A stretch of 64,000 nt of DNA from Brachynemurus nebulosus (GCA_035578155.1 JAPWDM010000016.1:7748005-7812004), one strand, 5' to 3'. Positions 47,972 to 61,067 are shown, numbered from the stretch's first letter. Numbers and translations: made by a program. Notes: a model not told the origin generated them from the sequence alone.

Positions 47972-50527
47972 AGTTGGTCGATAAAACGACTTTTTCAAAG
48001 AATTTTAACGAAACTTCTCTAGATCTATATTTATTTAATTTAATACCAATAATAGGAACTTATTTCGATTAAAATTGACTATCCCAATTTTGAGAAAAAC
48101 AAATTCAAAGTTTTGTAATTTTAACACGGGCTCTTATGGGAAAACTTTATTTTTCTTTTTTTTTTTTTTAACAAAAAAGAAAACGTGTCAAACGAATTTG
48201 ATAAAAATTTAATATGTTATAAAATATAAAGTTACAAACCATTTTTAAGTAATAAGAAATAAAAATTATTCCCTACATCGTTTTTGAAATATGTATAATT
48301 TATAATCATCATTTTACAAGGCTTTTTCAGCAATGCTTTTATATTGCTGCAACATAAGGCCGCGAAAATTTAAAAAAAATTAAGTGGTATACAAATATAA
48401 TAACTGAAGAATATTAATACATTCTTTAAATTTTGATAAAAGAAAATTTTTTCACCAAGGTATACTTTTGTACCTGACTATCTCAGAGCAACTACCTTAA
48501 TTCATTTTAAATTAAAAACAAAACTGTTTATTCTATAATACATTATAGATATAGTAAAAAATACAGGCCCAAGCGACAATCTTCTTTATCTTCTTTAAAA
48601 TTTTCAACAACCAGAAAAATCAGCAACCAGAGGAATTTTTTGAAGCCATAGGTTTTCAATAATGTAAATGCATCCGTGAGACGTAACTCTTTAAGTTCAG
48701 CCCTACAGTTACAGCATTTACTCCTTCGCAGTCATGAAGATAATAATTTATTATTGTGAAATTTATGTTTTTGTTATTGCTTGTTTTTCACATTATAGAT
48801 ACAATGTTGTATATTGTAATTTGGAAGAAACACTATTTTAAATCTCCTAGAAAAGAAGCCGCCAAAAATAGCTAGTTTCAAAATAAATCACTTCAATTTA
48901 AAATGATTTCGTAATTATCAAAAAATAATTTACGATTATAAAAAATTAAAACACATATTAATTGTAATACTAAAATCCATTAAGCTCATTTAGTACTTTT
49001 TAACCGACAAAGATAAAACATGAAACAATACAATTGTAATGACGAGGATACATGACATTTCTGTTTGCTTTAACCGACGATTGGACCATTAAAATAGATA
49101 ATAGCGAAGAACTGAATAATAATGAACCATAAGCCATGTAAAGCACAGGCGCGGGGTATAGATTGTGTTATTTGGTCGTTGTTTTTAAGTAATCTGTGCA
49201 TTGTAAGTACAAGGAAACCAATTCTTGTTACATTCGTCGTATCTGTTAAGCGGCTTCTACACGATGCTACGAACGTTCCTTCCAACATTCGATCGAACGT
49301 TTGAGGCAATTAAGTTCGATAGTTGGTGCGACGAATGTATCTGCTACACGGTGAGTCGAATGTTTGATCCAATACGAATGATACTCAGTGGGCGACGATG
49401 TCATCTGTCTGATGTTATCTCTAATGTTATACACTGATGTTGTCTCTCTTGTATAATGTGTTGGGACAAACGTGACGAAGATGTTATCTGTCTGATGTTA
49501 TCTCTAATGTTATACACTGATGTTGTCTCTCTTCACATGAACGAGTCGTGCGCAACCAACGAACACAACCAACATTGACCTTCAAACGTTCGAAGCATCC
49601 CTTTGACTCGGTGCAAGAATACCGACATCGAACGGGACACGACCAAATGCGAATGTTTGACGCTCGACATTGGACACTCGTAGGTTCGAACAACGGCTAC
49701 ACGATGCTATGAACCATCCAACGTCGAATGTTGGAAGGTGTTCGTAGCATCGTGTAGCAGCGGCATTACAGAAACGCATCTAACGCTCGTACGATGGTGG
49801 CCAACAAAAATCAAGTGTCTTTGTCGCCAATTATATTTCCTGTCTAGACATCAAAGAATAATACAATTTGAATAATATCGCATCAAAATCTAACAGTAAA
49901 TCTTATTAGTTAATTTTAATAAATTTAATGTTAACTAATTAAAAAATATAATTTACACAATGTTCACACAATTATGGTAATAAACTGGTCTTGGTGAAGG
50001 GTGGAAGTAAATGGAGATGAATTTTTTTAATGTTTGTTTTATGTTTCCAACTTAAAACCGTTCGTTTAAACCTAATTTAACGTAGTTGCTCTGAGATAGT
50101 CAGGTACAAAAGTATATCCCAGCGAAAAAATTTTCTTTTATCAAAAATTAAGTAAGCTGTTAATATTTTTCAGTTATTATATTTGTATGCCACTTGTTTT
50201 TTTTAATTTCCGCGCGCTTATGTTGCAGCAATATAAGAGTATTGTTGAGAAAGCGTTTTAAAAACGTTGTAAAATGATGTTTATAAATTATATTTAAAAA
50301 ACGGCGTGGTCAATAATTTTTATTTGTTATTAAATATGGTTTGTAACTTTATAGAGTTTTCCCATAAGAGCCCGTGTTAAAATGACAAAGCTTTGAAACC
50401 GTTTTTCTCAAAATTGGGATGGTCAATATTTTTTTCGGTAAGGGCTCGTGTTATTGATATTGAGTTAAATAAATATCTAGAGAAGTTTCGTTAGAATCCT
50501 TTGAAAAAATCGTTTTATCGACCAACT
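47972..50527. mobile_element. Foldback element 2 with ~430-525-bp inverted arms
   Basis: Left arm 47972-48496 and right arm 50093-50527. The ends AGTTGGTCGATAAAACGA and its inverse are exact. Shared inner phrases include TTTTAACACGGGCTCTTATG, GTAACTTTATA, ATTGCTGCAACATAA and GACTATCTCAGAGCAACTA. AG...CT termini again, but no matching flanking duplication is visible. It contains a nested MITE. Confidence 0.65.
49249..49765. mobile_element. MITE nested in foldback element 2
   Basis: TTA flanks (49246-49248 and 49766-49768) and inverted ends GCGGCTTCTACACGATGCTA and GCCGCTGCTACACGATGCTA. Further inverted and direct copies of CTACACG and TTCGAACGTT lie inside. A ~77-bp direct duplication (ATCTGTCTGATGTTATCTCT...) occurs at about 49401-49535. 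Confidence 0.65.
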
Positions 50528-51311
50528 ACCTTAAGTTTTATTTTTTATTTTTGTATATTTTTTTGCGTGCTGATCTGAAACTTGGTAGCATTGGATAGGT
50601 ACCGTCCCGGGCCTTCGAAGGGGTTAGTCCGCCACTGATTGTTATTATCATAGACTTTGTGTCAACCCGGCGCTTACTACAAAGTAAGGGACAGTTGGAC
50701 AGTATTGAGTAAGGTATTGGAATTTATGGATGATCTCTTTCTAGAATTCTGACAACTTGCCAAAAACAGAATTAAAGTTATTTCAAAAGATATTTTAGAT
50801 AACATTTACACTTTAGGTATAATTAAAATTATTGCAACTTTCTACACTTCTACAGCAAATAAAAAATACCGTGACTCTGAACAGTTTGATGTAAATAAAA
50901 TCTTGGGGGAAATAAAGAAAGTAGTTATCAAATTATGTATGTTTTTTGTACGACTGAAAGCTACTGTTATCCATCTATGTTTTTAACCCATATAGGTAGT
51001 TATTTTATAATTTTGGAATCACTAAAAGATCACTAGGATATTAGGTATTACCCAGCATAATTTTACATAAATTAAATTTTTCCCTGAATCCCAAACAATG
51101 TTGTGATAAAATTACATTTAATTTTTTTACATCTAAAAACGTATTTGAATGGAATATTATATTTTAGGAGAAAAAAGGAAAGGTGAATGTATAAAAAGAT
51201 CTTATTTTATACAAATTTATAAAATTTAAATCATCAATAAAAGCCAATATGCAAAGTATTTATTGGTATATACATGGATTATATTAATAATTAATTTTCT
51301 TAATTTTTCAG
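50528..51311. other. 3' end of eve intron 1
   Basis: AT-rich DNA with no element ends recognised. A weak pyrimidine tract (TTTTCTTAATTTTTCAG) precedes the exon 2 acceptor. Confidence 0.5.
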
Positions 51312-51556
51312 GTGAATCGTGTAGTATGAACACAGATTTATCCACATCATCTACGACGAATGGAGGAAATTCGAATGGAAATAACGCCAATAACAATAAC
51401 GATGCAAATAATGCAGCTATTCGACGGTATCGTACCGCGTTTACACGTGAACAATTGGCACGTCTCGAGAAGGAATTCTTTAAAGAGAATTACGTCAGTC
51501 GACCGCGTCGATGTGAATTGGCCGCACAACTTGGTTTACCAGAGTCCACTATCAAG
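51312..51556 (+). CDS. eve: even-skipped, exon 2 (homeodomain residues 1-46)
   Basis: After the acceptor CAG at 51309-51311 the frame reads (G)[11 protein letters not shown], an Asn-rich low-complexity stretch, and from 51419 the homeodomain: [40 protein letters not shown] and ESTIK. The sequence is diagnostic of the Eve/Evx class. The exon ends after K46 at donor AAG/GTAATT (phase 0), exactly before the recognition-helix residues V47-W48. An intron at homeodomain 46/47 is, as I recall, the ancestral Evx position and is absent in Drosophila eve. Exons 1 and 2 give 155 codons; the rest of the protein is outside the window. Confidence 0.97.
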
Positions 51557-51809
51557 GTAATTATCACCTGTTTATTTATTTATTATGATAATATTATACA
51601 TATTTACATTTTGAGTTGCTGCTAATGGCGCTGCTACTTACTAAATAAAAAATAACTTACTACCGGTTATTATTTCAACAAAGAATTATGTTTTTTTTGT
51701 CTATTCAAATAAATAAATAATCAGATGTAAGGGATGTCAAAATAATTTTACCTGTCATTCAAAACCTTCTGTCTAGTTTGCTTTCATTTAATGAAGAGAT
51801 ATAATTACT

Positions 51810-52454
51810 AGGTACCGGGTTTCTTCGGACAGGTCAGGACCGTACTTATTTCAATAAAATTTTGCAACTAAATTACATTAAATTATGCACATTTGAATGA
51901 ATATAATTGGTCAAAAATTACATTTTTCACTATTTAGAATACTAACAGCATTTTTTATTTGACAAAAGTAAGAAAATTCAAAAAATCGGAAAAAATTTTT
52001 CTAAAATATATTGAAAAGTTGTTGAATATTTAGACGGTCCACTATAATAGCTAAGACGTACGTATTTACTAAGATTTTTTATTATTGAAGAACAAATTTT
52101 TAACAAGCAGCTATACTTCTATCTCTCAAAATTGAAAACAATAAAGATGAATTTATTTAATTTAAATGACATGTCACATAAATCACATACATAATATAAA
52201 CAAAAATACTTTTGATAGTCAATTAAAATTACAGTGGCACTTTTCAATTGTGCAGGTAATAAATAAAAGAAAAAAAAGGATGTTTACATAAAATACGTAT
52301 ACATAATATTTTGATACACATATGTATGTGTGTATGTAACTTGTGTACGTGGTTTTTATGAAAATATTTTGAACTTTTAGTCACATTAAGTGCAATATGT
52401 ATACCTGCATATGCTAAAGACGAAACTGTCTGATCCGAAAGAAATCCGATACCT
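51810..52454. mobile_element. TIR element in eve intron 2
   Basis: Inverted ends AGGTACCGGGTTTCTTCGGA and AGGTATCGGATTTCTTTCGG (about 28 bp). A CAGGACCGTACTTAT block is shared with the nested hAT MITE at 42513-43147, so it may be a diverged relative. Flanking duplication not clear. Confidence 0.5.
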
Positions 52455-52484
52455 GATAATCAGACTTGGGAAAACAGTGGTACC

Positions 52485-53121
52485 TAACAGAATCGCCATA
52501 TAAAATATTTTGGATTGGGGGGCTATAAATTTTATTACAAAGCTGAGGATTTTCCTCTGGATTTGAAGATTAGCCTAAGGAAGCTTCTGAGAACAAATCA
52601 GTAAAAATCAAAAATTACCCATTTTTCATAATTTAATATATACTTAATTTTAATTTAAAAAAAAAAAATTAATGTTGAATAAATAAGTGGTCGACTGTAA
52701 TAGAAATTAATTTAGACGCATTCAAAACATTTATAATGTAAACAATATCTCTATTTCCTTTATGATTATTTAAATAATATCTATATCTCACCTTCTTTAT
52801 ACCTGGTTTAATGTAAACACAATTGATTGTATTAGTAGATTGTATCACTCTAGTAGGTCGCTCACAAGATTGAAGATGGTTTTGTTTTTGCATTAGAAAA
52901 ATATAAGATATGTATGTACATATAACAAGCAAAATGATTCCTAATATTGGCAATTAAAAAACACAAACAGACACAAAACAACATTAACGATGTGGTATTA
53001 GTAGTAAAACGTCCTAAAACTGATTTTTAAAAAGATTGATAATATTTTTACGTTTTATGACAGCCCTCCAGCTCTATTCGTAGCCCCCCAATACAAAATG
53101 TTTTATATGGCGACTCTGTTA
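52485..53121. mobile_element. TIR element with 'TCGCCATATAAAA' ends
   Basis: TAACAGAATCGCCATATAAA...GGATTGGGGGGCTA at the left is inverted at the right (TAGCCCCCCAATAC...TTTATATGGCGACTCTGTTA), about 40 bp. It lies only 30 bp from the preceding element. Non-coding. Confidence 0.6.
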
Positions 53122-53870
53122 GGGACCTTTTCTTCCCATCTCTGCTGATAATTACGATTGAATTGAAAAATTGGCTCAAGACATAGGCGGGATTTAACGG
53201 GGGCAAAGGGTGCAACTGTCCCCCCCCCAATATTCGTTCGAATAAAACATTGAAAACTTGAACAAGATTTATTTAAATAATATGACAGAAGAAAGGAGGT
53301 GAGGATACAGAAATTAAGTCAAGGATTTATCGACCTGAACTGGTTTGCTATTTTAAAAATCTCCCAAGATGGTTTTTAACTTTTTATATTAAACATATCC
53401 GCCCCCCAATATGTTTCTTGAAATCCCGCTTATAGTTCAAGATATTTAAGTTTTTTATTTTACTTGAAAAAGCAAGACTTTTTATTTGTTTCAGTTTTGA
53501 CTTCTAGGTACCTATACTTATTTTATGATTGTTTTTTAAATTTTTCTTATAAAGTAAGGCTTTCCAACAAACCTATCTGGTTTTATTTTCCAAAATTTAA
53601 ACAATAATAAAGTTAAAATTGATGCTTGCATCTGTCTATTCTTTAATACATAATTTTTACAAAATTAAATTAATTGAATTAGTAATAAAATCGTTTGAAG
53701 ATGTCAAATATTTAATAATGACGTATTTTTGGAAATATTATGTAAGAAACCGGGGAACAGTATAACCAGAAATATGCGAAATATATTTATAGATAGAATA
53801 TAGATATTACCTAGTTTGATTTCATATTATTCTGACCACTAGCAGTTCGCCACTTTCTTATAATCTAGAG
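53122..53870. other. Intronic DNA
   Basis: Two C-rich/G-rich fragments (near 53190-53230 and 53395-53430) look like old repeat pieces; no gene. Confidence 0.4.
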
Positions 53871-54170
53871 TAGTGTTTACTGTTTCCTAAACTTTTTTTA
53901 TCGCGGAATACCTTTTAAGCTTTAAAATTTGTACGGAACACTAGCTCAAATATAGACGGCAAACAAAAAAAGAAAAAAAAGTAAAAAAAACAACTTTACT
54001 TAGCTGTTAAGTAATTTCCTAAAAAATACCGTTGACGAGCAAAAAAAAGCATAAAGAACTTCTTAAAATATTAAGCGCATAAAAGCATACCATGTTCTTC
54101 TATCGCCATTTTTAATATACTTTTTGGAGCACTTAATGATTGCTTGCGGAACACAGTTTGGAAAACACTA
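53871..54170. mobile_element. hAT MITE (300 bp) with 8-bp duplication ATCTAGAG
   Basis: ATCTAGAG at 53863-53870 and 54171-54178. Inverted ends TAGTGTTTACTGTTTCC and TAGTGTTTTCCAAACTGTG, then GCGGAA-type subterminal sequence (TCGCGGAATACC, CTTGCGGAACAC). A clear hAT-type MITE. Confidence 0.85.
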
Positions 54171-55029
54171 ATCTAGAGCATTAAATAGTATTTTTTAAAC
54201 AATAGGTCGCGATTCTATATAGGAATACAAATTCAAACATAAACAAGTGCATAATGAAAAATGGAAGTAAGAAAAAATAAGAAATTTGAATACTAATTTG
54301 CGATAAATTTACTTATTGATTGTTTTTAAGCATTTAATCGGTACATTGCATAAGAATATAAATTATGGCGTTATTAAGTTTTTTTAAATTTTGCTACCTT
54401 TTTGTCTTAACCTCGTAACTCAAAAACTACAGTTTTCAGGAAACACAAAAAACATATTAAATACTGTATTTTCATCATTATGAATTTAAGATTTATGTAT
54501 GTTACACTTTTTGATGTTTGCTACCTATGTGGACATGAAGCAGAGATTTAAATATTTTAAATTACAAGCTTCTGTTGTTTTTAGTAAATACGAGATTCCA
54601 GTCCACTTTTTTGTTGTACAAAATTATCATGATACGAGATTAAGAAATAAATCGATTTTTTTGTATATTTCGATAGTCTAATCAGTAACTTAAACTTTAA
54701 CTCGAAACTAAATTTTTAAATTTGCTGTAGTTATAACTCGAAAACTGCAGTTATAACTTATTGCAGCTTCTTTTATATATGTATGTTTCTCCATATACCA
54801 TGATCCTCCAGTTTTTCGATCGAAAAAGATATCGTAACCAGGGCCGGATGCACGGGGGGGGGGGGCAGCGGAGGTACGCGTCCCAGGCGCCAGGTTTTTA
54901 GCGCCAATTTATTTATGAGAATTAGTAATTCTTTTATAACCAAAAATATAAGTTTTAGTGTCAAGTTTAAATTACTCAATATTGTTGCAGAAACAATGAA
55001 ATTATAAATTTTTTATTACATACTTAGGC
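54171..55029. other. Intronic DNA with repeat debris
   Basis: Contains the old repeat shared with 43650-44480 and a CCAGGGCCGGATGCACGGGGGG fragment (near 54838) resembling a single hAT-type end. Confidence 0.4.
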
Positions 55030-55890
55030 GGAAGAAGTACTAACTTGGTGCACACATTTCTGTACGCAAAATAGCTGTTTCCCCACTGTACTCTTCCCAC
55101 ATACTTTTTTGCGTACGAAAAGTAACTTTCCACACGCAAATTGACAATAAAACACGCAAAATTTAATCAAGACACGCAAAGCCGCCTCTTCATTTTTCCT
55201 TTAATAAATATTTCATAATTATTTCTTTAGAAACCACCAACAAAGTAATTTAAACAATAATGAATTCAGAAAAAAAAGACGAACACTTAAAATATTATTT
55301 TAAAAAGTAATAAAAATGTCAAAAATAGTAATAATAATAGAAAAAAAGTATGTGAAATTCCTAATAAAAAATAGTATGTGCAACTCGTGCGGGATTGTCG
55401 ATTGTCCACTCAAGCGAATGAGCGGACTCACTGCGTTCGTGCCCTCAACTTCGCTTTCGTGGGCAATCGACAATTTCCCACACTTATTGCACAATATACT
55501 TAGCGATATTCTAAAGGATGCTCATGCTCATGCTCATACTCATGCTCATGCTCATGCTCATGCTCATGCTCATACTCATACTCATACTCTACTTGTTCAT
55601 ACTTACTTTGCTTCATTTGCTTACAATAATTTTCGTATACCTTTTCCAATAATTTTTGGGATGACTTTTCGAGAGGGTGTTATTAGTGACCATAAACTTT
55701 CAAGATGTTAAATTATTTTTTATTACTCATGCGGGAGAAGTACTAACTTAGCGCACACATTTCTGTACGCAAAATAGCTGTTTGTCCACTGTACTCTTTC
55801 CGCATACTTTTTTGCGTGTGGAAAGTAACTTTCCACACGCAAATTGACAATAAAACACGCAAAATTTAATCAAAACACGCAAAGCCGCCT
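55030..55890 (+). repeat. ~703-bp unit, tandem (1.2 copies)
   Basis: Order of blocks: X (55030-55190, CACACGCAAA-rich), Y (55190-55370), a hairpin (ATTGTCGATTG...CAATCGACAAT, 55394-55473), a hexamer array (GCTCAT)n, Z (55593-55735), then X again from 55735. The two X copies are 703 bp apart. Confidence 0.7.
55519..55592. repeat. (GCTCAT)n hexamer array
   Basis: About 12 units of GCTCAT or ACTCAT inside the ~703-bp unit. Confidence 0.9.
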
Positions 55891-56720
55891 CTTAATTAAC
55901 ACGCTTTTCCATAAATAACATTGGAAAATTTTTCGATAGTTAACAATCGACGATTATGCATTAGAAAAATTTCATACAAATATGCAATACAGTCAAACAT
56001 ACAAATTTCGATGTCCAAATTAATGAAATATTTTACAAGAATAAAACTTTAAAAATTAGGGTAATATTTCTTAAACTCAAAATAATTAATACAGATAAAA
56101 TAAAAATCTGTCCATTCTTTGATATATTTTAATTTATAGGAAAAGTTACTAGTTATCCAAATATTTCCACACACATAATGATAGACCTTTCAACAAATGA
56201 TTGAATGAATAATTATTATCATAATATTATATAACTTTAGTCTAACTAACTAAAAAAGTTTAGTCTGACATAGACTCTATATAAGGATTTTATATTTATA
56301 TAAATTCATATTAAAAATAAGAAAATAAGAATTATCATAAATATCTATTTAGAACAATTTTTTAAAAATTTACCTGTTTTTATTAAATAAAAGAAATTAA
56401 TCTGTACAAATATGTACCTTCACTAGTCCAAGTTATAACAAAAGATGACCCTTCATAAAACTATTGACAATAATTGTGAATACATTTCAACGCAGACTTT
56501 GAAAAAATGTAGGTATATAATTTATGTACGTAAGTATAGTTTTTCAATATTTAAATGAGATGACTTTTCAAGTACCTACGGCAATAATCAGCAGTATTGT
56601 TGGCAGCATGTTATCTACTTATCTGTATGAATGCAAAAAGAAACCGTTGCTTGTGAAACAGGTAACACATTTAAATACAATTGGATTGAACATAGGGTGG
56701 TATTTGTTGTAAGCAATAAT
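55891..56720. other. AT-rich spacer between inverted units
   Basis: No gene or element recognised. Confidence 0.4.
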
Positions 56721-57461
56721 AGTATATTGTGCAATAAGTGTGGGAAATTGTCGATTGCCCACGAAAGCGAAGTTGAGCGCACTCCCTACGTTCGTGCGGT
56801 CATTCGCTTGAGTGGGGCAATCGACAATCCCGCACGAGTTGCACATACTATTTTTTATTACGAATTTCACATACTTTTCTATTTTTACTATTACTTACTA
56901 TTATTATCACCTATTTTTGACATTTTTATTACTTTTTAAAATAACATTTTTAAGTGTTTGTCTTTTTTTTCTGAATTAATTATCTTTTAAATTACTTTGT
57001 TGGTGGTTTCTATAGAAATAATTATGAAATATTTATTAAATGAAAAATTAGGAGGCGGCTTTGCGTGTTTTGATTAAATTTTGCGTGTTTTATTGTCAAT
57101 TTTCGTGTGGAAAGTTACTTTCCACACGCAAAAAAGTATGCGGGAAGAGTACAGTGGACAAACAGCTATTTTGCTTACAGAAATGTGTGCGCTAAGTTAG
57201 TACTTCTCCCGCATGAGTAATAAAAAATAATTTAACATCTTGAAAGTTTATGGTCACTAATAACACCCTCTCGAAAAGTCATCCCAAAAATTATTGGAAA
57301 AGGTATACGAAAATTATTGTAAGCAAATGAAGCAAAGTAAGTATGAACAAGTAGAGTATGAGTATGAGTATGAGTATGAGTATGAGCATGAGCATGAGCA
57401 TGAGCATGAGCATGAGCATGAGCATGAGTATGAGCATGAGCTTCCTTTAGAATATCGCTAA
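56721..57461 (-). repeat. Inverted, circularly permuted copy of the ~703-bp unit
   Basis: Read on the minus strand, the order is hexamer array, Z, X, Y, hairpin. It begins at TTAGCGATATTC and ends at CACAATATACT, two sequences that are directly adjacent in the left copy (near 55500). The length is 741 bp because the hexamer array is longer. Confidence 0.7.
57355..57442. repeat. (ATGAGC)n hexamer array
   Basis: About 15 units of ATGAGC or ATGAGT, the inverse of the array at 55519-55592. Confidence 0.9.
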
Positions 57462-57533
57462 CTGTTTAGTGCAAATTCACCAATAAGGGAACATTTAAGT
57501 ATTAAGTAAAATTTTTACCCGGGGAGAGGGGTT

Positions 57534-57584
57534 CAGTCAAGTAAACTAAATTTAGTTCATTCAAGTAAACTAAATTTAGTTCAT
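57534..57584 (+). repeat. Two copies of a ~25-bp palindromic unit
   Basis: TCAAGTAAACTAAATTTAGT occurs twice in a row; AACTAAATTTAGTT is self-complementary. Confidence 0.8.
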
Positions 57585-57632
57585 GTCATCATACGAGATT
57601 ACATTTAACTGAATAGTTACTTTTGCTTTAAC

Positions 57633-57784
57633 GTAAAAGCCCCTAGACCGGAACGCGTTCAATACTCGAACAGTTTTAATATTTATCGGTTTTTTTCAGA
57701 AATAACTATTAAAAACAATACATTAATATATAAAATATCAAAACTGTTCGAGTATTGAACGCGTTCGGGTATAGAGGCTTTTAC
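57633..57784. mobile_element. Short MITE with ~45-bp inverted ends
   Basis: GTAAAAGCCCCTAGACCGG and CGCGTTCAATACTCGAACAG at the left, their inverses at the right (CTGTTCGAGTATTGAACGCG, GAGGCTTTTAC). About 152 bp in all; it would fold into a near-complete hairpin. Confidence 0.7.
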
Positions 57785-58245
57785 CCTATTTTGCAATATT
57801 TCTTAGTGCATCATTTGGGGGAGTGAATTATGTACCTACATGTAAGCAAAACAGCCAAAAAACCACATACCAGGTTAAGACAGAAATTTAGCGATATGTA
57901 CTTACCGAAATTTCTACATTATAAAAATAAAATAAAATGTTCTCATGTGTAAATTAATACTTTATCTTGGTTAAAAAAAAAGCAACTTTTAAGAAAATTG
58001 TGAGGTTTTGAATGTTTTAAGTTTGTATTTTCTATGAAACTTTTTTATACGGTCCCGATTTACCGCATAAAAAAGGATATGCTATATATCTATTTAAACG
58101 GTTCATTTAATATTAATTAATACTGTCTTGTGATTCTGGAAAATTTTTAAGTGAATTTCCTTTTTGGAAATACACTTATTACAGCGGCTGCCATGAAAAG
58201 ACCTGAGCCCGGAAATAGGGGAGAAATTTATTTTGAGGCCTCGAG

Positions 58246-58246
<1 letters not shown>

Positions 58247-58330
<84 letters not shown>
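58247..58330. repeat. (TA)n microsatellite
   Basis: About 84 bp of TA. Confidence 0.95.
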
Positions 58331-58333
<3 letters not shown>

Positions 58334-60500
58334 TATCGCGACAAAAAAAACGTACCACTTAGTCAATATTTACCGGGGAAGGGTTTTATTGTTTAATAGT
58401 ACCGCTTGATGATTCATGTCAAAAAAAGAACACTTTACATATTGCAAAAATTTACAAAAATATAAATAATAAAATAATTGTGAGAATAATGCGAATTCTG
58501 AAGATACAAAAATGATTTAATCGTTGTTGTTAAAAATGATTTGGCGTTACCTTACATAAATACGCCAAAATCAATACCTATAAATAAAATAGAAGGGTCT
58601 GTCTGTGATTTTCGAATTTTTAGGTATTAATATATTTTTCAGTTAGCAAATTCGACATATATAGCAAATCTAACTTTAAAAAAATTTTTATCTGTCTGTC
58701 TGCCTGTCTGTTTGTACGAACCGACTCAACTCAAAAACTACTGAAGCTATTGAGTTGAAATTTACAGGGAATGTAGATATTAACCTCCCGATCAATCTTA
58801 ACCACATTTTAATATGATTTTCCAAATGGTTATGTACAAGATGATTCAAAAAGAATATCCATTAAAAGTTTATGGTCTTCTAAATAAAGTAGATTTTTGA
58901 AAATTTGGTTTTAGAAGTTTCCAAATATGAAGATTTTAATTAAAATATTTCTAACTTGCTGCCACTTCCGGTTATGCTGGAAGTTGACACCAACTTTGCT
59001 ATAAGTGTTTTTAACAACAAATTTGAATTCGCTGGGAATTGTTATTAATATTCTATCTGACAGTGGCATTTCAGCTTTCTTGACATGATACAGGCTGGTC
59101 ACATAAAGCATTTTTTAAATATTTTTTTGTTTATTGTGAAAAACTTTTTTTTAAATGAGCCACCTATATTTTTTATTGTAACTATGTAAAAAACTGTAAA
59201 CTGGAAGTTGCATCGAATTTATATAGTAAAATGATAAGTTAGGTTTTCCATGGGCACGGTTGACACAAAAACCACTCGACAGATTTTAGTGAAACATTGT
59301 AAATTTATTCCTTAGATGCTTCATCATCTCAACATCTCCAGTCAGAATCTTCATGATATTCTTTATGGAGGTTGATGTATTCACGACAAAAGTTGATATA
59401 CCTATCAAAAATACTCATTTAATAATAGACGGAAACAAAAGAAAGAAAAACAATAGATTACCTAGGTTACGATAAAAATAATATTCAAAAATTTAAACAT
59501 TAACTTCAGAACTTTTTTATTAAAATTTAACTTTAGAAAAGGATTGTAGTAAAGCCTAATTACGAAGGAACTGAACGTAATTTTGAAAACTCCACCAGGG
59601 TTTTCGGATCTCGAAAAGAATCCAAAATTCAATTATAATTCTAAAACCATAAATATGGGAATCTATGAAAGGATTTCAGTCTGAAAATTAAATATATTAA
59701 TATGGTTGTTTTCGAGTCGTTTGCCGAGCGGAGCGAAGCATTACACGGAATTAACCTTTTATAGAATTTTAGACTGTTTAGCGAGCGAAGCAAAGCATTT
59801 TAAAGAACTAATTTTGAATTAAATTTATCTGGTTTGTTTCGGAATAACTAATTTAAAGTAGCTTATTACTCACAGTTAACATAATTTTACACGAATGAAA
59901 CTGGAGGGCATAGTTGTCAGAAATAAATTAATGAATACATGTTGCAACACTTTTTGAAAATTAATTTTTGAAAAGAGTAAAATAGGGAATAAAAGCAAAA
60001 AAATGGAGGGAGGTCAATGTTTACATTTTTAACGTCTCCTGTTCTGGCGTCTCCAACAATGGGTGAGTTATTTTAGGAAATATTCAAGCATAATGCAAGC
60101 AGACTTAAGGGGATTTAAATTTTCCAATAGGATAAGGGAGGATACTTATTTAGAGTAAAGTGTACAAATATTAGCTATTTTAAAATATATAATATTTGAG
60201 TATTTTAAGTCAACATACTTTTTTTACTTCTATACCAAATTCGTTGACATCTCCTTGATAGGCTTACTTTAGATTTTTAGTCTATGTTATATCTATGTTT
60301 GAAGAAATGACAAATTAGTTTTTGAAAATTTCCAGTTGTTCCTAGATAACTAGCCAAAGGTAATTCTCAATAAATAAAGCTTATCAAAGCTTATGATAAG
60401 AAAATAGGGTCAAAAATTTTAGCGAACTACCCACTAGGAATTACCTTTACTAAATTACGAAATTCACCCCAGCGAAGCCGCGGGTAACAGCTAGTATAAT
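58331..60500 (+). repeat. Repeat-rich stretch ending in a Helitron-like terminus
   Basis: Contains (TCTG)n near 58684, the phrase AACTCAAAAACTACTGAAGC, the GCGAGCGAAGC repeat (59730-59800, shared with 25140-25472) and GCGAAGCCGCGGGTAACAGC followed by TAGT near 60494. A CTAG end preceded by a small CCGCGG palindrome resembles a Helitron 3' end, but the 5' end is not found and no Rep/helicase gene is present. Confidence 0.3.
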
Positions 60501-61065
60501 ATAAATATTATACTTTGCCAATCCAAGACTGGATAAAGTATGATGGGAATCAGAAATAAATATGTGTTAAAGAATACAACATATTTTTCATTTTTTTTAA
60601 TATTTTCAGTTGCAAAATTTTGTTTTTACTCATTATTTTACAATTTAAATTACAAAATTATTTTATTACTCATTACTGTTTAATAATGTAATATTTTGTT
60701 TTTTAATATTTTTAAGAATATAGAGAATATTTTTAATATTTTTAAGAATAAATGAATTTTTAATATCATATAGAATACTTATCTATTCCTAAATTACTTT
60801 TTTTTTTATAAAAATGTAAAAAATTAGTAAAATACGAGTATAGTAAGAATTCTGAGGATACAAACAATGATTTAACCGTTACAAAAGCTACAGCCACTGA
60901 GGATGTCAATTTTATTTCCCTAATATTTAAATTTTGTGGAATATAGGAATTTTTTATTATATATAAAATAATGAATAAAATGGACTAATTAATCTATTAA
61001 TAATTAAAGTAGATACTGGGAAAACCTTTCCACAATGTCAAATGGTACGTTTTGTCGTGCATTCT

Positions 61066-61067
61066 AC

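Noticed and set aside
55316..55711. Frame with His-Ala repeats
   Set aside because: It is a translation of the (GCTCAT)n hexamer array within the ~703-bp unit.
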